Shown here: in pieces, positions 48,927 to 58,683 of the stretch | Layout of the letters: every line of letters begins with the position of its first letter | How positions within the stretch are numbered: position 1 is the stretch's first letter | Position numbers and translations under genes: made by a program | Source of the DNA: Marinobacter changyiensis | GTDB taxonomy: Bacteria > Pseudomonadota > Gammaproteobacteria > Pseudomonadales > Oleiphilaceae | Length of the DNA: 64,000 nt | Reading direction: 5' to 3' | Assembly: GCF_009193265.1 (NCBI RefSeq) | Contig: NZ_VZZZ01000002.1 | Coordinates: 25,824-89,823, forward strand | Notes under the pieces: model-generated | What the model was told of the DNA's origin: nothing | The model's input: only the letters and a program-made list of their open reading frames with translations | Database searches by the model: none

Positions 48927-49204
48927 GCCATCGACTGTCCTGACTGATCGGTGCGCAGCCACTCGTGGGCTAGATCAGACAGCATAAAGCAGATGGAGAA
49001 AAGGTGTGTTTGGTTTCGGTAACAGTGCGTAGGCCTATTGCTTCCAGCAGATTCAGGATGCGTTCCGAGTAGTCGGTCCCGGCCATGGCAGCGTCGTCGA
49101 CTCATAAAACCTCCGTTATTTTCACTGTACCGGCAGCTTGTGACGGTGGAGGGCCATTGAAACCGCGACGATACGGTACCCGGTGCTTCAGACTCCAGGC
49201 GCAG
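48927..49204. other. Gap with a possible 38-codon remnant
   Basis: No clear gene. On the - strand a short frame, 48970-49086, starts MAGTDYSERILNLLEAIGL and reads like coding sequence for about 25 residues before losing character and stopping. It may be a decayed gene start or chance. Nothing else is supported. Confidence 0.2.
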
Positions 49205-49549
49205 TCAGTCTTCCAGGCCGGGCCGGGGTCGGCGGTTTGAGCGTTTGTCCTCCCAGTCAAGATCCTGCGGGTCGTACCAGCCCAATGCCCGGAAAACATT
49301 GGCCCGGGTGGTGCTCGAGAGCGTTTGCCAAAGCGCAGTGAAATCTTCCAGCCCCTGGTCTCGCTGGCGTTGGTGACGACTTTGCAGGCGCGCAATGATC
49401 CTGGGCAGCTGAAGTGCTTCCCCGAGCTGCCCCGGAACAATGACTTCCTGGCCCAGAATCTTTTTGCGGTGGGTCCGGCTTGCCAGTATTTTCTTCAATG
49501 ACAGCGCTGTCTCCAATGCTGTCTCGATCGTAAACGTCTGGATGTCCAA
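49205..49549 (-). CDS. Hypothetical protein, 114 residues
   Basis: An open frame with protein-like composition: a helical N-terminal part (ALETALSLKKILASRTHRKK), a central basic region, and a C-terminal ALWQTLSSTTRANVFRALGWYDPQDLDWED. No signal peptide, membrane segment or known family was recognised. It is alone on its strand, with a divergent AI-2E transporter gene 150 bases away. Overlapping frames look less coding-like, but the call rests on that alone. Confidence 0.5.
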   Translation of the reverse strand: MDIQTFTIETALETALSLKKILASRTHRKKILGQEVIVPGQLGEALQLPRIIARLQSRHQRQRDQGLEDFTALWQTLSSTTRANVFRALGWYDPQDLDWEDKRSNRRPRPGLED

Positions 49550-49701
49550 TGAGGTTGACCTGTGCTGCTGTTTCAGCGGTCCTGAGCTTTTTCAGGGTAC
49601 CGTTTCCCACTATACAATGACCGTGGTCAGAGTGGCCACGGGTGTCATGGTAGGGTATAACATGCGCCTTTGGTCATGCGTTGAATGGACGGATCCTGAC
49701 T

Positions 49702-50802
49702 ATGTACGAAGATCTTGAAAGGCGGTCTTTTCTCGCCATGCTGGTGCTGGTGTCACTGGCCTTTATTTTTCTGATGATGCCTTTTTTCGGTCCCATTTTC
49801 TGGGCGGTCGCCATCGCCCTGATTTTCCATCCGGTTCAGCACTGGCTGAAGCGGAAAATCGGGGATCGGCCCAACAGTATTGCGTTATTGACACTGATGA
49901 TTTGCATGATCATCGTGGTAATTCCCGTGATCGTGCTGGTGTCCTCGCTGATTGCGGAAGGTATGGGGCTTTACCAACAAATCCAGGACGGCGAAATCCG
50001 GCCGGGCGAATACATTGACCAGGTTAATAATTCATTCCCTGCGATTGAGGCTTTTCTCGCCCAGTTCAATATAGAGTTTGAAGGCTTGCGGGATCGGGCA
50101 GCCAGTGCGTTTGTTGGTGGCAGCCAATTCATGGCAAGGCAGGCGCTGGGTGTGGGCCAGAATGCCTTTCAGTTCTTTCTCGGCTTGGGGCTGATGATTT
50201 ACCTGGCCTTTTTTCTGCTTCGGGACGGCAACAAACTGGTGGATTTGTTGATTCGTGCGCTGCCGCTGGGGGATGAGCGGGAGCGTCTTCTGTTTGCAAA
50301 GTTCGCAGAGGTCACCCGTGCAACTGTTAAAGGCAACCTGCTGATCGCCATAATCCAGGGTGCTTTAGGCGGTTTTATCTTCTGGGTTCTTGGTATCAAT
50401 GCTGCGCTGCTATGGGGTGTGGTAATGGCTATTGTCTCTCTGCTGCCGGCAATTGGCGCAGCGATTGTCTGGGTCCCGGCTGCGATCTACCTGGCCGCCG
50501 TCGGAGATGTGGCTTCTGCTCTGGTACTGACCGCGTTCGGGGTGATTGTGATTGGCCTGGCAGACAACGTCTTGCGGCCGATATTTGTGGGCCGCGACAC
50601 CAAATTGCCGGATTACATCGTATTGCTGTCAACCCTGGGTGGCATCGTCATGTTCGGGATCAACGGCTTTGTGATGGGGCCGCTGGTGGCTGCCCTGTTC
50701 ATGGCTTTCTGGGGTATTTTTATTCGAGAGTTCAGTCAAACCGACGTACCGTCTGTTACACCCGACGCTGTTGAGCAACATAAAGACAACAAAGAGGCCT
50801 GA
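49702..50802 (+). CDS. AI-2E family transporter (PerM/YdiK-like)
   Basis: A 366-residue membrane protein from ATG 49702; an upstream in-frame start adds seven residues. It has about seven or eight hydrophobic segments; the order is two N-terminal segments, a soluble amphipathic region (about 95-145), then a C-terminal bundle with IQGALGGFIFWVLGI, GAAIVWVPAAIYL and DNVLRPIFVG, all typical of the family. Members move autoinducer-2, ions or unknown substrates; none can be assigned here. Confidence 0.9.
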   Translation: MYEDLERRSFLAMLVLVSLAFIFLMMPFFGPIFWAVAIALIFHPVQHWLKRKIGDRPNSIALLTLMICMIIVVIPVIVLVSSLIAEGMGLYQQIQDGEIRPGEYIDQVNNSFPAIEAFLAQFNIEFEGLRDRAASAFVGGSQFMARQALGVGQNAFQFFLGLGLMIYLAFFLLRDGNKLVDLLIRALPLGDERERLLFAKFAEVTRATVKGNLLIAIIQGALGGFIFWVLGINAALLWGVVMAIVSLLPAIGAAIVWVPAAIYLAAVGDVASALVLTAFGVIVIGLADNVLRPIFVGRDTKLPDYIVLLSTLGGIVMFGINGFVMGPLVAALFMAFWGIFIREFSQTDVPSVTPDAVEQHKDNKEA

Positions 50803-50903
50803 GCCCCTTACGCTTCCCTGTAGTATGCTGATGTGTAGCGTGAATGTTCTGGTTTGAATGGCCGCTTCACGACGATAAAAATAACGCTATACAGGAGAGC
50901 ATT

Positions 50904-51314
50904 ATGATTTCCGGAATCTGGAGAAGCCACAAGCTGGCGATGGTCATGACCGGTATTGTGTTGAGCGCAGGCGCTGCTCATGTCTCAGCCAACGAAACGG
51001 TTGCCCTTAAAAACGCGCTTTACGGTGCCGGATATCAGATTAAGAACGTCAATGCGCCCATGGATGCGGCCACGAGATCTGCGCTGGAAGCGTTCCAAAA
51101 TGATCATCCGGATCTTCAGGCTACTGGTGAGTTGAATGCAGACACCAAGAAAGCCCTGGGTTTGGTGACGGTTAAGTTTGCGGCCTCTCAGGCGCCGGCT
51201 ACCCGAACCGCCAGTGCGGATGCCGCTCAGGCGCCCCGGGCAAAGTTGGCTGAAACCCAGACAGAAGATGAGATTGAGGAAGACGATGACGGTGGTTGGT
51301 CATTTTTTAATTAA
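50904..51314 (+). CDS. Small secreted peptidoglycan-binding-like protein
   Basis: A 136-residue protein starting at ATG 50904 after CAGGAGAG. It has a signal peptide (cut near HVSA-NE, residue 30), then a PG_binding_1-like helical domain (about 32-90: VALKNALYGAGYQIKNVNAPMDAATRSALEAFQNDH, LNADTKKALG). The C-terminal third is Ala-rich and then strongly acidic (EDEIEEDDD). It probably binds the cell wall; no enzyme domain is present. Confidence 0.78.
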   Translation: MISGIWRSHKLAMVMTGIVLSAGAAHVSANETVALKNALYGAGYQIKNVNAPMDAATRSALEAFQNDHPDLQATGELNADTKKALGLVTVKFAASQAPATRTASADAAQAPRAKLAETQTEDEIEEDDDGGWSFFN

Positions 51315-51323
51315 TTTTCGGTT

Positions 51324-51907
51324 TTACCGCAGTTTCTCGAGATCCCGAACTGCACCTTCATCGGCGCTGGTCGCCAGCAAAGCATAAGCCTTAAGTGCTG
51401 CTGACACCTTGCGCGGACGTGCCTCAAGGGGCTGCCACCACGCCGGCGTCGGGCTGCGCATGATATTCCAGGTCTCCAGGGCCTCTGCCAAGGTGTTGCT
51501 ATGGACCGTTGGCAGGCTGGTATCGATCAGCCCCGCACGGTCAAGCTCCCCGAGAATGCCCATGATACCGCCGGCCCGGTGAACATCTTCCATGTGATAT
51601 TTGGGTGAGCGGCTGCCAGCAAATGCAGAATGGTATTGATGGAGCCGCCCATGGCGACATCCAGCGCCATCGCGTTCTCAAAAGAAGTCATGGATGCGAT
51701 GCTCAGTGGCAATACACTGGCGTCATCCTGTTCGTAATACCGCTTTGCATTCTCCACAATCTGACGGCCGGCCTTCAGGAGCAGTGGTTCGCGATCTGCA
51801 TGGGTTTGCCAAAAATCTTCTTCCTTCATGCCGGTGGCGCGCCATAGAGAATGGGCTCCGGCCATATTGCGGCCAGCGGTGGAAGTCCGCGAGCGGTATT
51901 GAGGCAT
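51324..51907 (-). pseudogene. ilvD: Decayed ilvD (dihydroxy-acid dehydratase)
   Basis: The start reads [32 protein letters not shown], clear IlvD N-terminus, and the end reads [26 protein letters not shown], clear IlvD C-terminus. Between them only short pieces remain: [24 protein letters not shown] to [12 protein letters not shown], then (in another frame) [27 protein letters not shown] to [11 protein letters not shown]. About 190 residues, about 35 residues and about 200 residues are missing at three joints, and the middle joint shifts the frame. The Fe-S cysteines are lost, so no activity is expected. Confidence 0.92.
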
Positions 51908-52071
51908 GGTGGTTACCCCTGTTGTTATCTGGCCAATAAAGCCGTGAGGGTGCCAGATTAATTTATTCGCGAATGGTTGTTTTGACGCACCGCAGTTACA
52001 CTTGGTTGCATTATACGAAGAACCTGCGCAGCACTGACTCCGGAGTCCTGATTAAGGTGACTGAATCCTTT

Positions 52072-52644
52072 ATGCATGTACCTTTGTTTCCATTGAACTC
52101 GATCGTTTTGCCACGGGGACGAATTCCTCTCCAGCTCTTTGAGCCGCGCTATATAGACATGTTGACCCGCTGCCTGAAGGAAGATCGGGGCTTTGTCGTG
52201 GTGTTGCTCCGTGAAGGGCTGGAAACCGGCACCATGGCAGCGTTTTACGATATCGGTACCTATGTACGGATTATTGATTTTCAGCAGTTGGATAATGGCT
52301 TACTGGGTATTACAGTTGAAGGTCAGTCCAAGGTGTCGGTGATCAAAGCCTGGAAGGCTCCCGATGGTCTCAACCTGGGGGATGTCGAATGTCTGATAGA
52401 CGAAGCCGAGGTTGATGTTCCCGACGAGTACTCGGAATTACCGGTTGTTCTGCGGGCGTTGTTGAAGCATCCCGTGGTCAATGATCTGGACATGGACGTT
52501 ATCTTTGATGACGCCCGGGACGTAGGCTGGCGCCTGACCGAGTTGTTGCCTCTGGACAAGCAGGAAAAGCAGCGATTAGTGGAACTCCAGGATCCTATTG
52601 AACGCCTGGAACGGCTGCACGCCTTGCTGGAAGCCCTGGAATAA
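52072..52644 (+). CDS. LON substrate-binding domain protein
   Basis: A 190-residue protein beginning MHVPLFPLNSIVLPRGRIPLQLFEPRY at ATG 52072, the start of the Lon N-terminal (LAN/PUA-like) domain. It lacks the AAA+ and protease domains of Lon, so it is one of the stand-alone LON-domain proteins common in proteobacteria, with unknown function. The C-terminal part is a helical bundle (DVGWRLTELLPLDKQEKQRL). An upstream in-frame start is not supported. Confidence 0.88.
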   Translation: MHVPLFPLNSIVLPRGRIPLQLFEPRYIDMLTRCLKEDRGFVVVLLREGLETGTMAAFYDIGTYVRIIDFQQLDNGLLGITVEGQSKVSVIKAWKAPDGLNLGDVECLIDEAEVDVPDEYSELPVVLRALLKHPVVNDLDMDVIFDDARDVGWRLTELLPLDKQEKQRLVELQDPIERLERLHALLEALE

Positions 52645-52671
52645 TCAGCCTGACCGGTGTGATCAAAGCGA

Positions 52672-54135
52672 TCAGAATGCCGCGGTGTTCAGAGGAGCAT
52701 ATCGCGTGACAGCCTCCGACCACGTGAAGCTGAGGTAGCTGGCAACCCCGATCAGCCAGAGCAAGAAAGCAAAAGCCGCCGATGGGTCCAGCTTCAGGGG
52801 AGTGTTGTCGTACCGGCTGTAGCTGGCACGGAGGAATCCGCATAGCGACAACCCCAACAGAATCCCGCCAACCACGTCACTGAACCAGTGTACCCCAAGG
52901 TAAAGCCGGCTACCTGCCACCAAGAGCATAGGCAGACTAAAACCAAGATAGATTTGCCAGCGTTTCCTGTTGCTGAATTCCCGAGCGACAAAACTGGCCG
53001 CCAGCCCCGAAAACATGGCCATGCTGGTCGCATGGCCGCTGGGAAAAGCCCAGGAATCCGGCGGCGTGGCCACCAGCTCCGGCCGTCCAACAGCAAAGCT
53101 CACTTTCAGGCCGGTTACCATCGCGCTGGTAATCAGCAAGCCAACTCCCACGTGCAAAGCCGCCGCATAGTAGCCTCGGAAGGCAAATGCCGCGATTGCA
53201 AGCAGCGCCCCCAGAGTCAGGGGAAAAATATCGCCGAGCAACGTCAGGAATAGCGCTGGGGTGTCAAACAAGGGGTTGCGCATGCTGCTGAAAAAGTTGG
53301 CAACCTGCTGATCGAAACCGCCAAGCACACCGGTAGAAAGATTGATGGTGGCCCAGATTGCAAACAGCGACCCGGCAGCCAATCCCAGGCTCAGGGACCC
53401 CAGCGGAAACTCGCCGCCCTGGGCTGGTCGTGCACTGGAAAACGAACGCCAGAACTGATGGGTGGCGTCATAGCGCATTGTCCATCGCCGCAAACGGTTA
53501 TAGATGCGACTTTCGTTGTCCAGCCCCCAGCGCAGGCGAAAAAATACCAGATAAATAGCGGCAAGGATTGCGGCGCTCAAGCCAAGGACCGGATAAAGGT
53601 GAGGTGGTAGTTTGATGTCCGAGGCCAGCGCGCTGCCAACCAAAAAACCGGGTAAAATATAAACGGGTGCCCAGCCTATAGCCGACAGGATATTGAAGGT
53701 GAAGAAGCGTTGCCAGGGCATCCGGAAAGCGCCAGCGACAAGGGGAAGGACTGGCCGGATTGGCCCCACAAACCGCCCGATAACCACACTCTTGCCGCCG
53801 TGAAGCAGAAAAAAATGCTCTCCACGCTGCAGCATCTTCGGATAGCGACTGAACGGCCAGACAGTATGCAGGCGACCTTTCAACTGGCGTCCCAGCAGGT
53901 AGCTGAGGCCATCGCCGAGTATTGCTCCGGCCCAGGCCCAGGCCAGTGCTTCTCCTAGAGGCATGCCTGTTTTTCCAGCCAGGGCGGCGACGGCAAAAAG
54001 GATGGCGACCCCGGGTATCACCAGGCCTGCGATAGCAAGGGATTCCAGAAGCGCAGTTAGAAACAGGCCTGCGGCAAGCCACTGGGGGTTTGTTAAAAAC
54101 CAGTCAGTCATTGATTCAAACACGCCAGATGTCAT
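52672..54135 (-). CDS. DedA family / PAP2 phosphatase fusion protein
   Basis: A 487-residue membrane protein. The N-terminal half (about 1-200) is DedA-like, with FVGPIRPVLPLVAGAFRM. The C-terminal half (about 255-450) is PAP2-type with all three phosphatase motifs: KVSFAVGRPE, PSGH and SRLYLGVHWFSDVVGG. Such proteins likely flip and dephosphorylate membrane lipids such as undecaprenyl or phosphatidate species. It lies 2 bases after a degenerate GGDEF gene on the same strand, so it is in one operon with it. Confidence 0.9.
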   Translation of the reverse strand: MTSGVFESMTDWFLTNPQWLAAGLFLTALLESLAIAGLVIPGVAILFAVAALAGKTGMPLGEALAWAWAGAILGDGLSYLLGRQLKGRLHTVWPFSRYPKMLQRGEHFFLLHGGKSVVIGRFVGPIRPVLPLVAGAFRMPWQRFFTFNILSAIGWAPVYILPGFLVGSALASDIKLPPHLYPVLGLSAAILAAIYLVFFRLRWGLDNESRIYNRLRRWTMRYDATHQFWRSFSSARPAQGGEFPLGSLSLGLAAGSLFAIWATINLSTGVLGGFDQQVANFFSSMRNPLFDTPALFLTLLGDIFPLTLGALLAIAAFAFRGYYAAALHVGVGLLITSAMVTGLKVSFAVGRPELVATPPDSWAFPSGHATSMAMFSGLAASFVAREFSNRKRWQIYLGFSLPMLLVAGSRLYLGVHWFSDVVGGILLGLSLCGFLRASYSRYDNTPLKLDPSAAFAFLLWLIGVASYLSFTWSEAVTRYAPLNTAAF

Positions 54136-54137
54136 GG

Positions 54138-55130
54138 TTAGTGACGGTCTCCGTGGCTGTACCAGATGTTGTCATGGCCCCGTTGTCGGGCTTGTTGGAG
54201 CGCTTTTGCCGCCCGCCCGCGCAAGTTATCGCTATGCGTGTCGCCGTTTATTCGGGTGGTGCAACCAAGACTGACGGTAAGCCGGCCGATAACCGGCCAG
54301 CGATATTCCGCCAGGGTCCGGCGAATACGTTCGGCAATTACCCGGACGCCCTCTTCGGGAGTAAAGGGAAGAATCAGGAAAAATTCACCACTACCCAGGG
54401 TATAAAGAGTGTCGCCAGCCCGAATCACACCAAACAACTGCTGGGTGACCTCTTTCGACAGGTTTTGCATGGCGGTTTCACCGTGCAGGTCCTTGGCCTC
54501 TCCCACGTAGTCAATGCCAATCAAAATGACCGACAATGAGTGACCCGTGACGTTGGATCGGCTGATTTCCTTCTGCAACGTCTCATCCAGGAAGCGAGCA
54601 TTGTGGGCGCCGGTGATGGGGTCCGTGATGGCAAGATCCTCGGCTGACTGGGCCATGTGATTATAATGCCAGATGTATAAAGAGGCTGCGCCCAGGACCA
54701 TCAGCATGGCCATGGTGATCAGCAGGGCTTCTGATGTGGGCAAGGAGGCAAACAAATAACCGCTGAGCAGAATGATGGACGCAAGTGACAGGATAAGCCC
54801 CTGGCGCAAGGGCAGTATCAGCATGTTCAGCAATAGGGTCGGCAGGCACCAGTAACTGATATCGGTTCGGTCGAGGGTGAAAAGCGCCGCAATAATGGCG
54901 GCATTGAGCAATGCCAGGATGACCAGGTGCCCGGGCGCCTTGAGTTGCTGGCGTCGCGAAATCAGGGTGTATATGGCGCCTATGCCGGTCAGTATGGCCA
55001 GCGCCGTTGCCAGATAGAAGAGTTCGTAGAACCCGTATCGCAGGTTTTGGGAGGCGAGGGCAATGATAAATAAGGTGGCAAGACCATAACCTGCAAGATG
55101 AGTGTAGGTACGAAGTCGGGTCTCAGTCAT
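54138..55130 (-). CDS. Membrane protein with degenerate GGDEF domain (second of tandem)
   Basis: A 330-residue protein from ATG 55130. The N-terminal half has about six membrane segments; the C-terminal half is a GGDEF-fold domain (from about 165). The active-site loop reads YTLGSGEFFLILPF instead of GG(D/E)EF, and so is probably not a working diguanylate cyclase. Other fold features (ITDPITGAHNARFLDE, SVSLG-like LTVSLG) remain. It overlaps the upstream GGDEF gene by 8 bases and is 2 bases from the DedA-PAP2 gene. Confidence 0.83.
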   Translation of the reverse strand: MTETRLRTYTHLAGYGLATLFIIALASQNLRYGFYELFYLATALAILTGIGAIYTLISRRQQLKAPGHLVILALLNAAIIAALFTLDRTDISYWCLPTLLLNMLILPLRQGLILSLASIILLSGYLFASLPTSEALLITMAMLMVLGAASLYIWHYNHMAQSAEDLAITDPITGAHNARFLDETLQKEISRSNVTGHSLSVILIGIDYVGEAKDLHGETAMQNLSKEVTQQLFGVIRAGDTLYTLGSGEFFLILPFTPEEGVRVIAERIRRTLAEYRWPVIGRLTVSLGCTTRINGDTHSDNLRGRAAKALQQARQRGHDNIWYSHGDRH

Positions 55131-56133
55131 GCTGGAGACCTCCGATGGCTTTAATCGCGGGACCGGGCCAGGGACTGTAGGACTGTACACGGTTGCCTCC
55201 CTGTTGCTGGGCGCGTCGCAGGGCGTTGGCGGCGGAATGCTGCAAGCTGTCTGCATCATCGCCGATGTTGAGCCCGGCTACTCCCGCGCTGATGGTCAGG
55301 TCCATCTCCTGTGAAACCAGCAGTGCTCTGAGCCCTTTGCGGATTTGCTCGGCTTTGGCGGCGGATTCTGCGGTAGTGTTGCCTGGCAGTATGATCAGGA
55401 ACTGGAGGTCGGCGACCCGGTAATAGCTGTCGAAGTCCCGCAGTTGGGAGTGCAAAAATCGCCCGATTCGAGGCAGTATGGCGCGAATGTCAGCATCGAG
55501 GTCGGAGTCGTTAAGATGCGTGTCGAGGCCAATCATTGCGATAGCCATGTCGGTACCCTCGCGTTCGCTGCGCTGAATTTCCTTGTGAAGGTCCGCTGAC
55601 AGGTAGTCCCGGCTGGCGGCCCGGGTTAATTCATCGGTGCGGCGCAGGGGAGCAAGCTGCCGGGTCTTATACTCGCGAAGAAACACCAGCAACCCGGCGA
55701 TGGCTGTGGTCAGCAACAGGGAACTCACAAGCTGGTGCCTGGCTGGACCGGCCTCTGGCATCAGCGTTGTTATCATGATTGTCGCCATGGCGAGCACTAC
55801 CAGCAGTACTCCCCAGGCCAGGGGAAATAACCCAAAGGCGATGAGCGGAACCGCGTAAAGCCAATGCGTCAGGCTCGCGGGCCCAAGCCAAAGGCTTGCC
55901 AATAACAAGGCGGTCAGGATCAGCGCGATAGTGCGGTTGATGCAGACCCATATAATGCGCTCGTTGCCAGGGTTCATCGCGGGCGTGGTCCAGATCAGTA
56001 GGCCACAGAGGAGCGCCGCAGCGGCCGCGAGCCAGATCGAAAGGATGGCCCCGTAAGCCGCCAGTCCGATTAATAGCAGACAGCTTAGCCGGGCTAAACG
56101 ACTGAGCAGGAATTTGTCGGCCATCTGGGCCAT
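55123..56133 (-). CDS. Membrane protein with degenerate GGDEF domain (first of tandem)
   Basis: A 336-residue protein with about six membrane segments (about 10-155) followed by a GGDEF-fold domain starting near RRTDELTRAASRDYLSADL. The catalytic loop is YYRVADLQFLIILPG, so GGDEF is VADLQF and the active site is lost. It shares layout with the downstream gene, suggesting duplication and divergence. Met4 (56124) is an alternative start. It heads a three-gene operon. Confidence 0.82.
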   Translation of the reverse strand: MAQMADKFLLSRLARLSCLLLIGLAAYGAILSIWLAAAAALLCGLLIWTTPAMNPGNERIIWVCINRTIALILTALLLASLWLGPASLTHWLYAVPLIAFGLFPLAWGVLLVVLAMATIMITTLMPEAGPARHQLVSSLLLTTAIAGLLVFLREYKTRQLAPLRRTDELTRAASRDYLSADLHKEIQRSEREGTDMAIAMIGLDTHLNDSDLDADIRAILPRIGRFLHSQLRDFDSYYRVADLQFLIILPGNTTAESAAKAEQIRKGLRALLVSQEMDLTISAGVAGLNIGDDADSLQHSAANALRRAQQQGGNRVQSYSPWPGPAIKAIGGLQHD

Positions 56134-56301
56134 GCTGTTCGTCCTTATGTGTCATCGGTGGTGCCACAGGGTATCTTAAAACCCGCTACGCTGTGATCTG
56201 TGCTGCAGCGGTATAATAAACACTTGAGGTGCGTACTTGAATCGGTGAAGGTAAAGTGTGCACTTTATTTTGACGTTGAACGCTTCGGCAAGGGTAACGG
56301 A

Positions 56302-57558
56302 ATGGACGTTAAAGCTTATATGGTGGAAGTCGGCCAGCAAGCACGCGCTGCGGCGGCCCAGGTGGCGCGCTCTGCGACGAGCACACGGAATCTGGCGCTG
56401 TTGGCAATGGCAGAGGCGCTGGATGTCGCCCGGCAGGAGTTGGCACTGGCGAATTCCAGGGATCTCGAAAAAGCGCGTGAAAACGGTCTCGAACCAGCCA
56501 TGATGGACCGGCTGGAGCTTACCGCTGCGCGAATTGACGACATGATCGCAGGTTTGCACCAGGTCGCCTCGCTGGCGGACCCGATAGGCGAGATCACCAA
56601 TATGACCTATCGGCCTTCCGGCATTCAGGTGGGCAAGATGCGGGTTCCGCTCGGCGTAATCGGGATAATTTACGAGTCCCGACCCAATGTGACCATGGAG
56701 GCAGCCAGCCTGTGCATAAAATCCGGCAATGCAGCCATTCTCCGGGGGGGCTCTGAGGCGATTCACTCCAATCAGGCGATTGCCCGGTGCATTGCCCGGG
56801 GCTTAGCCGAGGCGGGCCTGCCCGACTCGGCGGTCCAGGTTATCAAGACCACGGATCGGTCAGCCGTGGGCGAGTTGATTACCATGCCGGATTATGTCGA
56901 TGTCATTGTGCCACGGGGTGGTAAAGGCCTGATTGAACGCATCAGTCGTGATGCCCGGGTACCCGTCATCAAACACCTCGATGGCATCTGTCACGTCTAT
57001 ATCGACAGCCATGCTGATCCCGAAAAGGCGATCAGTATTGCGTTGAATGCCAAAACCCATCGTTACGGCACCTGCAACACCATGGAAACGCTGCTGGTGG
57101 ATGAGGAGATTGCCGAGGATATCCTGCCCCTGCTGGGCCAGGCTTTTGAGGCAAAAGAGGTGGAACTGCGAGGCTGCGAAAAAACCCGGGCGGTGTTACC
57201 CCGTGTGATCGCCGCGACCGAAGAAGACTGGCACACCGAGTACCTGGCGCCGATTCTGGCCGTACGGGTGGTGAGCGGACTTGACGGTGCCATTGCCCAT
57301 ATTAACCACTACAGCTCCCGGCATACGGACAGCATTGTCACGGAAAACTACACCCGCGCACGACGGTTTATCACGGAAGTCGATTCCGCGTCGGTCATGG
57401 TCAATGCGTCAACCCGATTTGCCGATGGGTTCGAATATGGCCTGGGCGCCGAGATCGGTATTTCGACGGACAAGATCCATGCCCGGGGGCCCGTTGGTCT
57501 GGAGGGGCTTACCTCTCAAAAATACGTCGTCTTTGGTGACGGCCATGTGCGGACGTAA
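56302..57558 (+). CDS. proA: Glutamate-5-semialdehyde dehydrogenase (gamma-glutamyl phosphate reductase)
   Basis: A 418-residue enzyme of proline synthesis, from ATG 56302 ([14 protein letters not shown]). The catalytic Cys is in [37 protein letters not shown] and [14 protein letters not shown] are typical. Upstream in-frame codons are unlikely. Length matches E. coli ProA (417). It is followed 6 bases later by nadD, as in pseudomonads. Confidence 0.97.
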   Translation: MDVKAYMVEVGQQARAAAAQVARSATSTRNLALLAMAEALDVARQELALANSRDLEKARENGLEPAMMDRLELTAARIDDMIAGLHQVASLADPIGEITNMTYRPSGIQVGKMRVPLGVIGIIYESRPNVTMEAASLCIKSGNAAILRGGSEAIHSNQAIARCIARGLAEAGLPDSAVQVIKTTDRSAVGELITMPDYVDVIVPRGGKGLIERISRDARVPVIKHLDGICHVYIDSHADPEKAISIALNAKTHRYGTCNTMETLLVDEEIAEDILPLLGQAFEAKEVELRGCEKTRAVLPRVIAATEEDWHTEYLAPILAVRVVSGLDGAIAHINHYSSRHTDSIVTENYTRARRFITEVDSASVMVNASTRFADGFEYGLGAEIGISTDKIHARGPVGLEGLTSQKYVVFGDGHVRT

Positions 57559-57564
57559 TTGGCG

Positions 57565-58212
57565 ATGCATCTGATTTTCGGGGGCACGTTTGATCCGGTA
57601 CACCATGGTCACCTCCGGCTGGCTATCGAGCTCAAAGAACGGCTGGGAGTTGCCCGGGTAGCCCTGGTTCCGTGCCACATTCCCCCTCACCGGGAACAGC
57701 CCGGTGCCGACAGTGCAAGGCGTCTTGAGTTACTGAAGCTGGCCATTACCGGAGAGCCGGGGTTGGTCGTTGATGATCGGGAACTGTTCCGAGCGGGTGC
57801 GTCATTCACGGCAGACACCCTGCGACAGCTACGCAGGGAACTGGGTGAGCATGAACCTCTGGCAATGGCGGTCGGCACGGATGCGTTTGCGACGTTTGAC
57901 CACTGGCGGGACTGGCAGTGTATTCCGGAGCTGGCCCATATCATTGTGGTGAACCGCCCGGGTTCTGCTCTGGCACCGGAAGGCGAGCCCGCCAAACTGT
58001 TGTCGTCCCGTCGTGCCGACACTGCTGATCAGCTCCACTGCCAACCTGCGGGCCTGGTATTTGGTGTTGAGGTGCCACTTTTGTCAATCTCCGCGACCGG
58101 CATCCGGAGCTGCATCGAGCAGGGACAGTCGCCGCGGTATCTTTTGCCAGACAGCGTCTGGGACGCAATTCGTTCAAATGGCCTTTACGGTGCAGGCTCC
58201 AGGAAGCGTTGA
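57565..58212 (+). CDS. nadD: Nicotinate-nucleotide adenylyltransferase
   Basis: A 215-residue enzyme adding AMP to nicotinate mononucleotide in NAD synthesis. The nucleotidyltransferase motif GGTFDPVHHGHLRLA is at the N-terminus and ISATGIR near the end. The start chosen is ATG 57565; a TTG two codons earlier, directly after the proA stop, is an alternative. Followed by rsfS, the usual order. Confidence 0.96.
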   Translation: MHLIFGGTFDPVHHGHLRLAIELKERLGVARVALVPCHIPPHREQPGADSARRLELLKLAITGEPGLVVDDRELFRAGASFTADTLRQLRRELGEHEPLAMAVGTDAFATFDHWRDWQCIPELAHIIVVNRPGSALAPEGEPAKLLSSRRADTADQLHCQPAGLVFGVEVPLLSISATGIRSCIEQGQSPRYLLPDSVWDAIRSNGLYGAGSRKR

Positions 58213-58330
58213 AAGGAGGTCCCAGCCGTAATTTCTGCGTGCCCTGTTTCGATGTTTTAGTGCTACAATCGGCGCTGAATCTCATTTGTCGGGTGGTGGC
58301 CAGAGCTGCCAGCCGCGCTACAGGGTAATT

Positions 58331-58681
58331 ATGCAGGCAGAGCAATTGAAAGAAGTGGTCGTTAACGCACTGGAAAATGTGAAAGCGAAAGATGTGAGTA
58401 TCATCGACGTGCGTGACCGGACCAGCGTGACCGATTATATGATCGTTGCCTCCGGTACCTCCAACCGACATGTAAAATCCTTGGCAGACTCAGTCGTTTC
58501 AGATGCGCAGGAAAATGGCGTTCGCGCGTCCAGCGTCGAGGGCGCAAGCGTCAGCGACTGGATTCTGGTAGATCTGGGTGATGTGGTTGTCCACGTCATG
58601 ATGCCTGCTACCCGTGAGTTCTATGATCTTGAGCGGCTTTGGCGGGATGCTCCAAGTGTGGGCGCTGCAGGCAGCGAATAG
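58331..58681 (+). CDS. rsfS: Ribosome silencing factor RsfS
   Basis: A 116-residue protein from ATG 58331. The family core is [37 protein letters not shown] and [19 protein letters not shown], followed by LERLW. RsfS binds ribosomal protein uL14 on the large subunit and blocks subunit joining in poor growth. It precedes rlmH by 2 bases. Confidence 0.96.
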   Translation: MQAEQLKEVVVNALENVKAKDVSIIDVRDRTSVTDYMIVASGTSNRHVKSLADSVVSDAQENGVRASSVEGASVSDWILVDLGDVVVHVMMPATREFYDLERLWRDAPSVGAAGSE

Positions 58682-58683
58682 CT

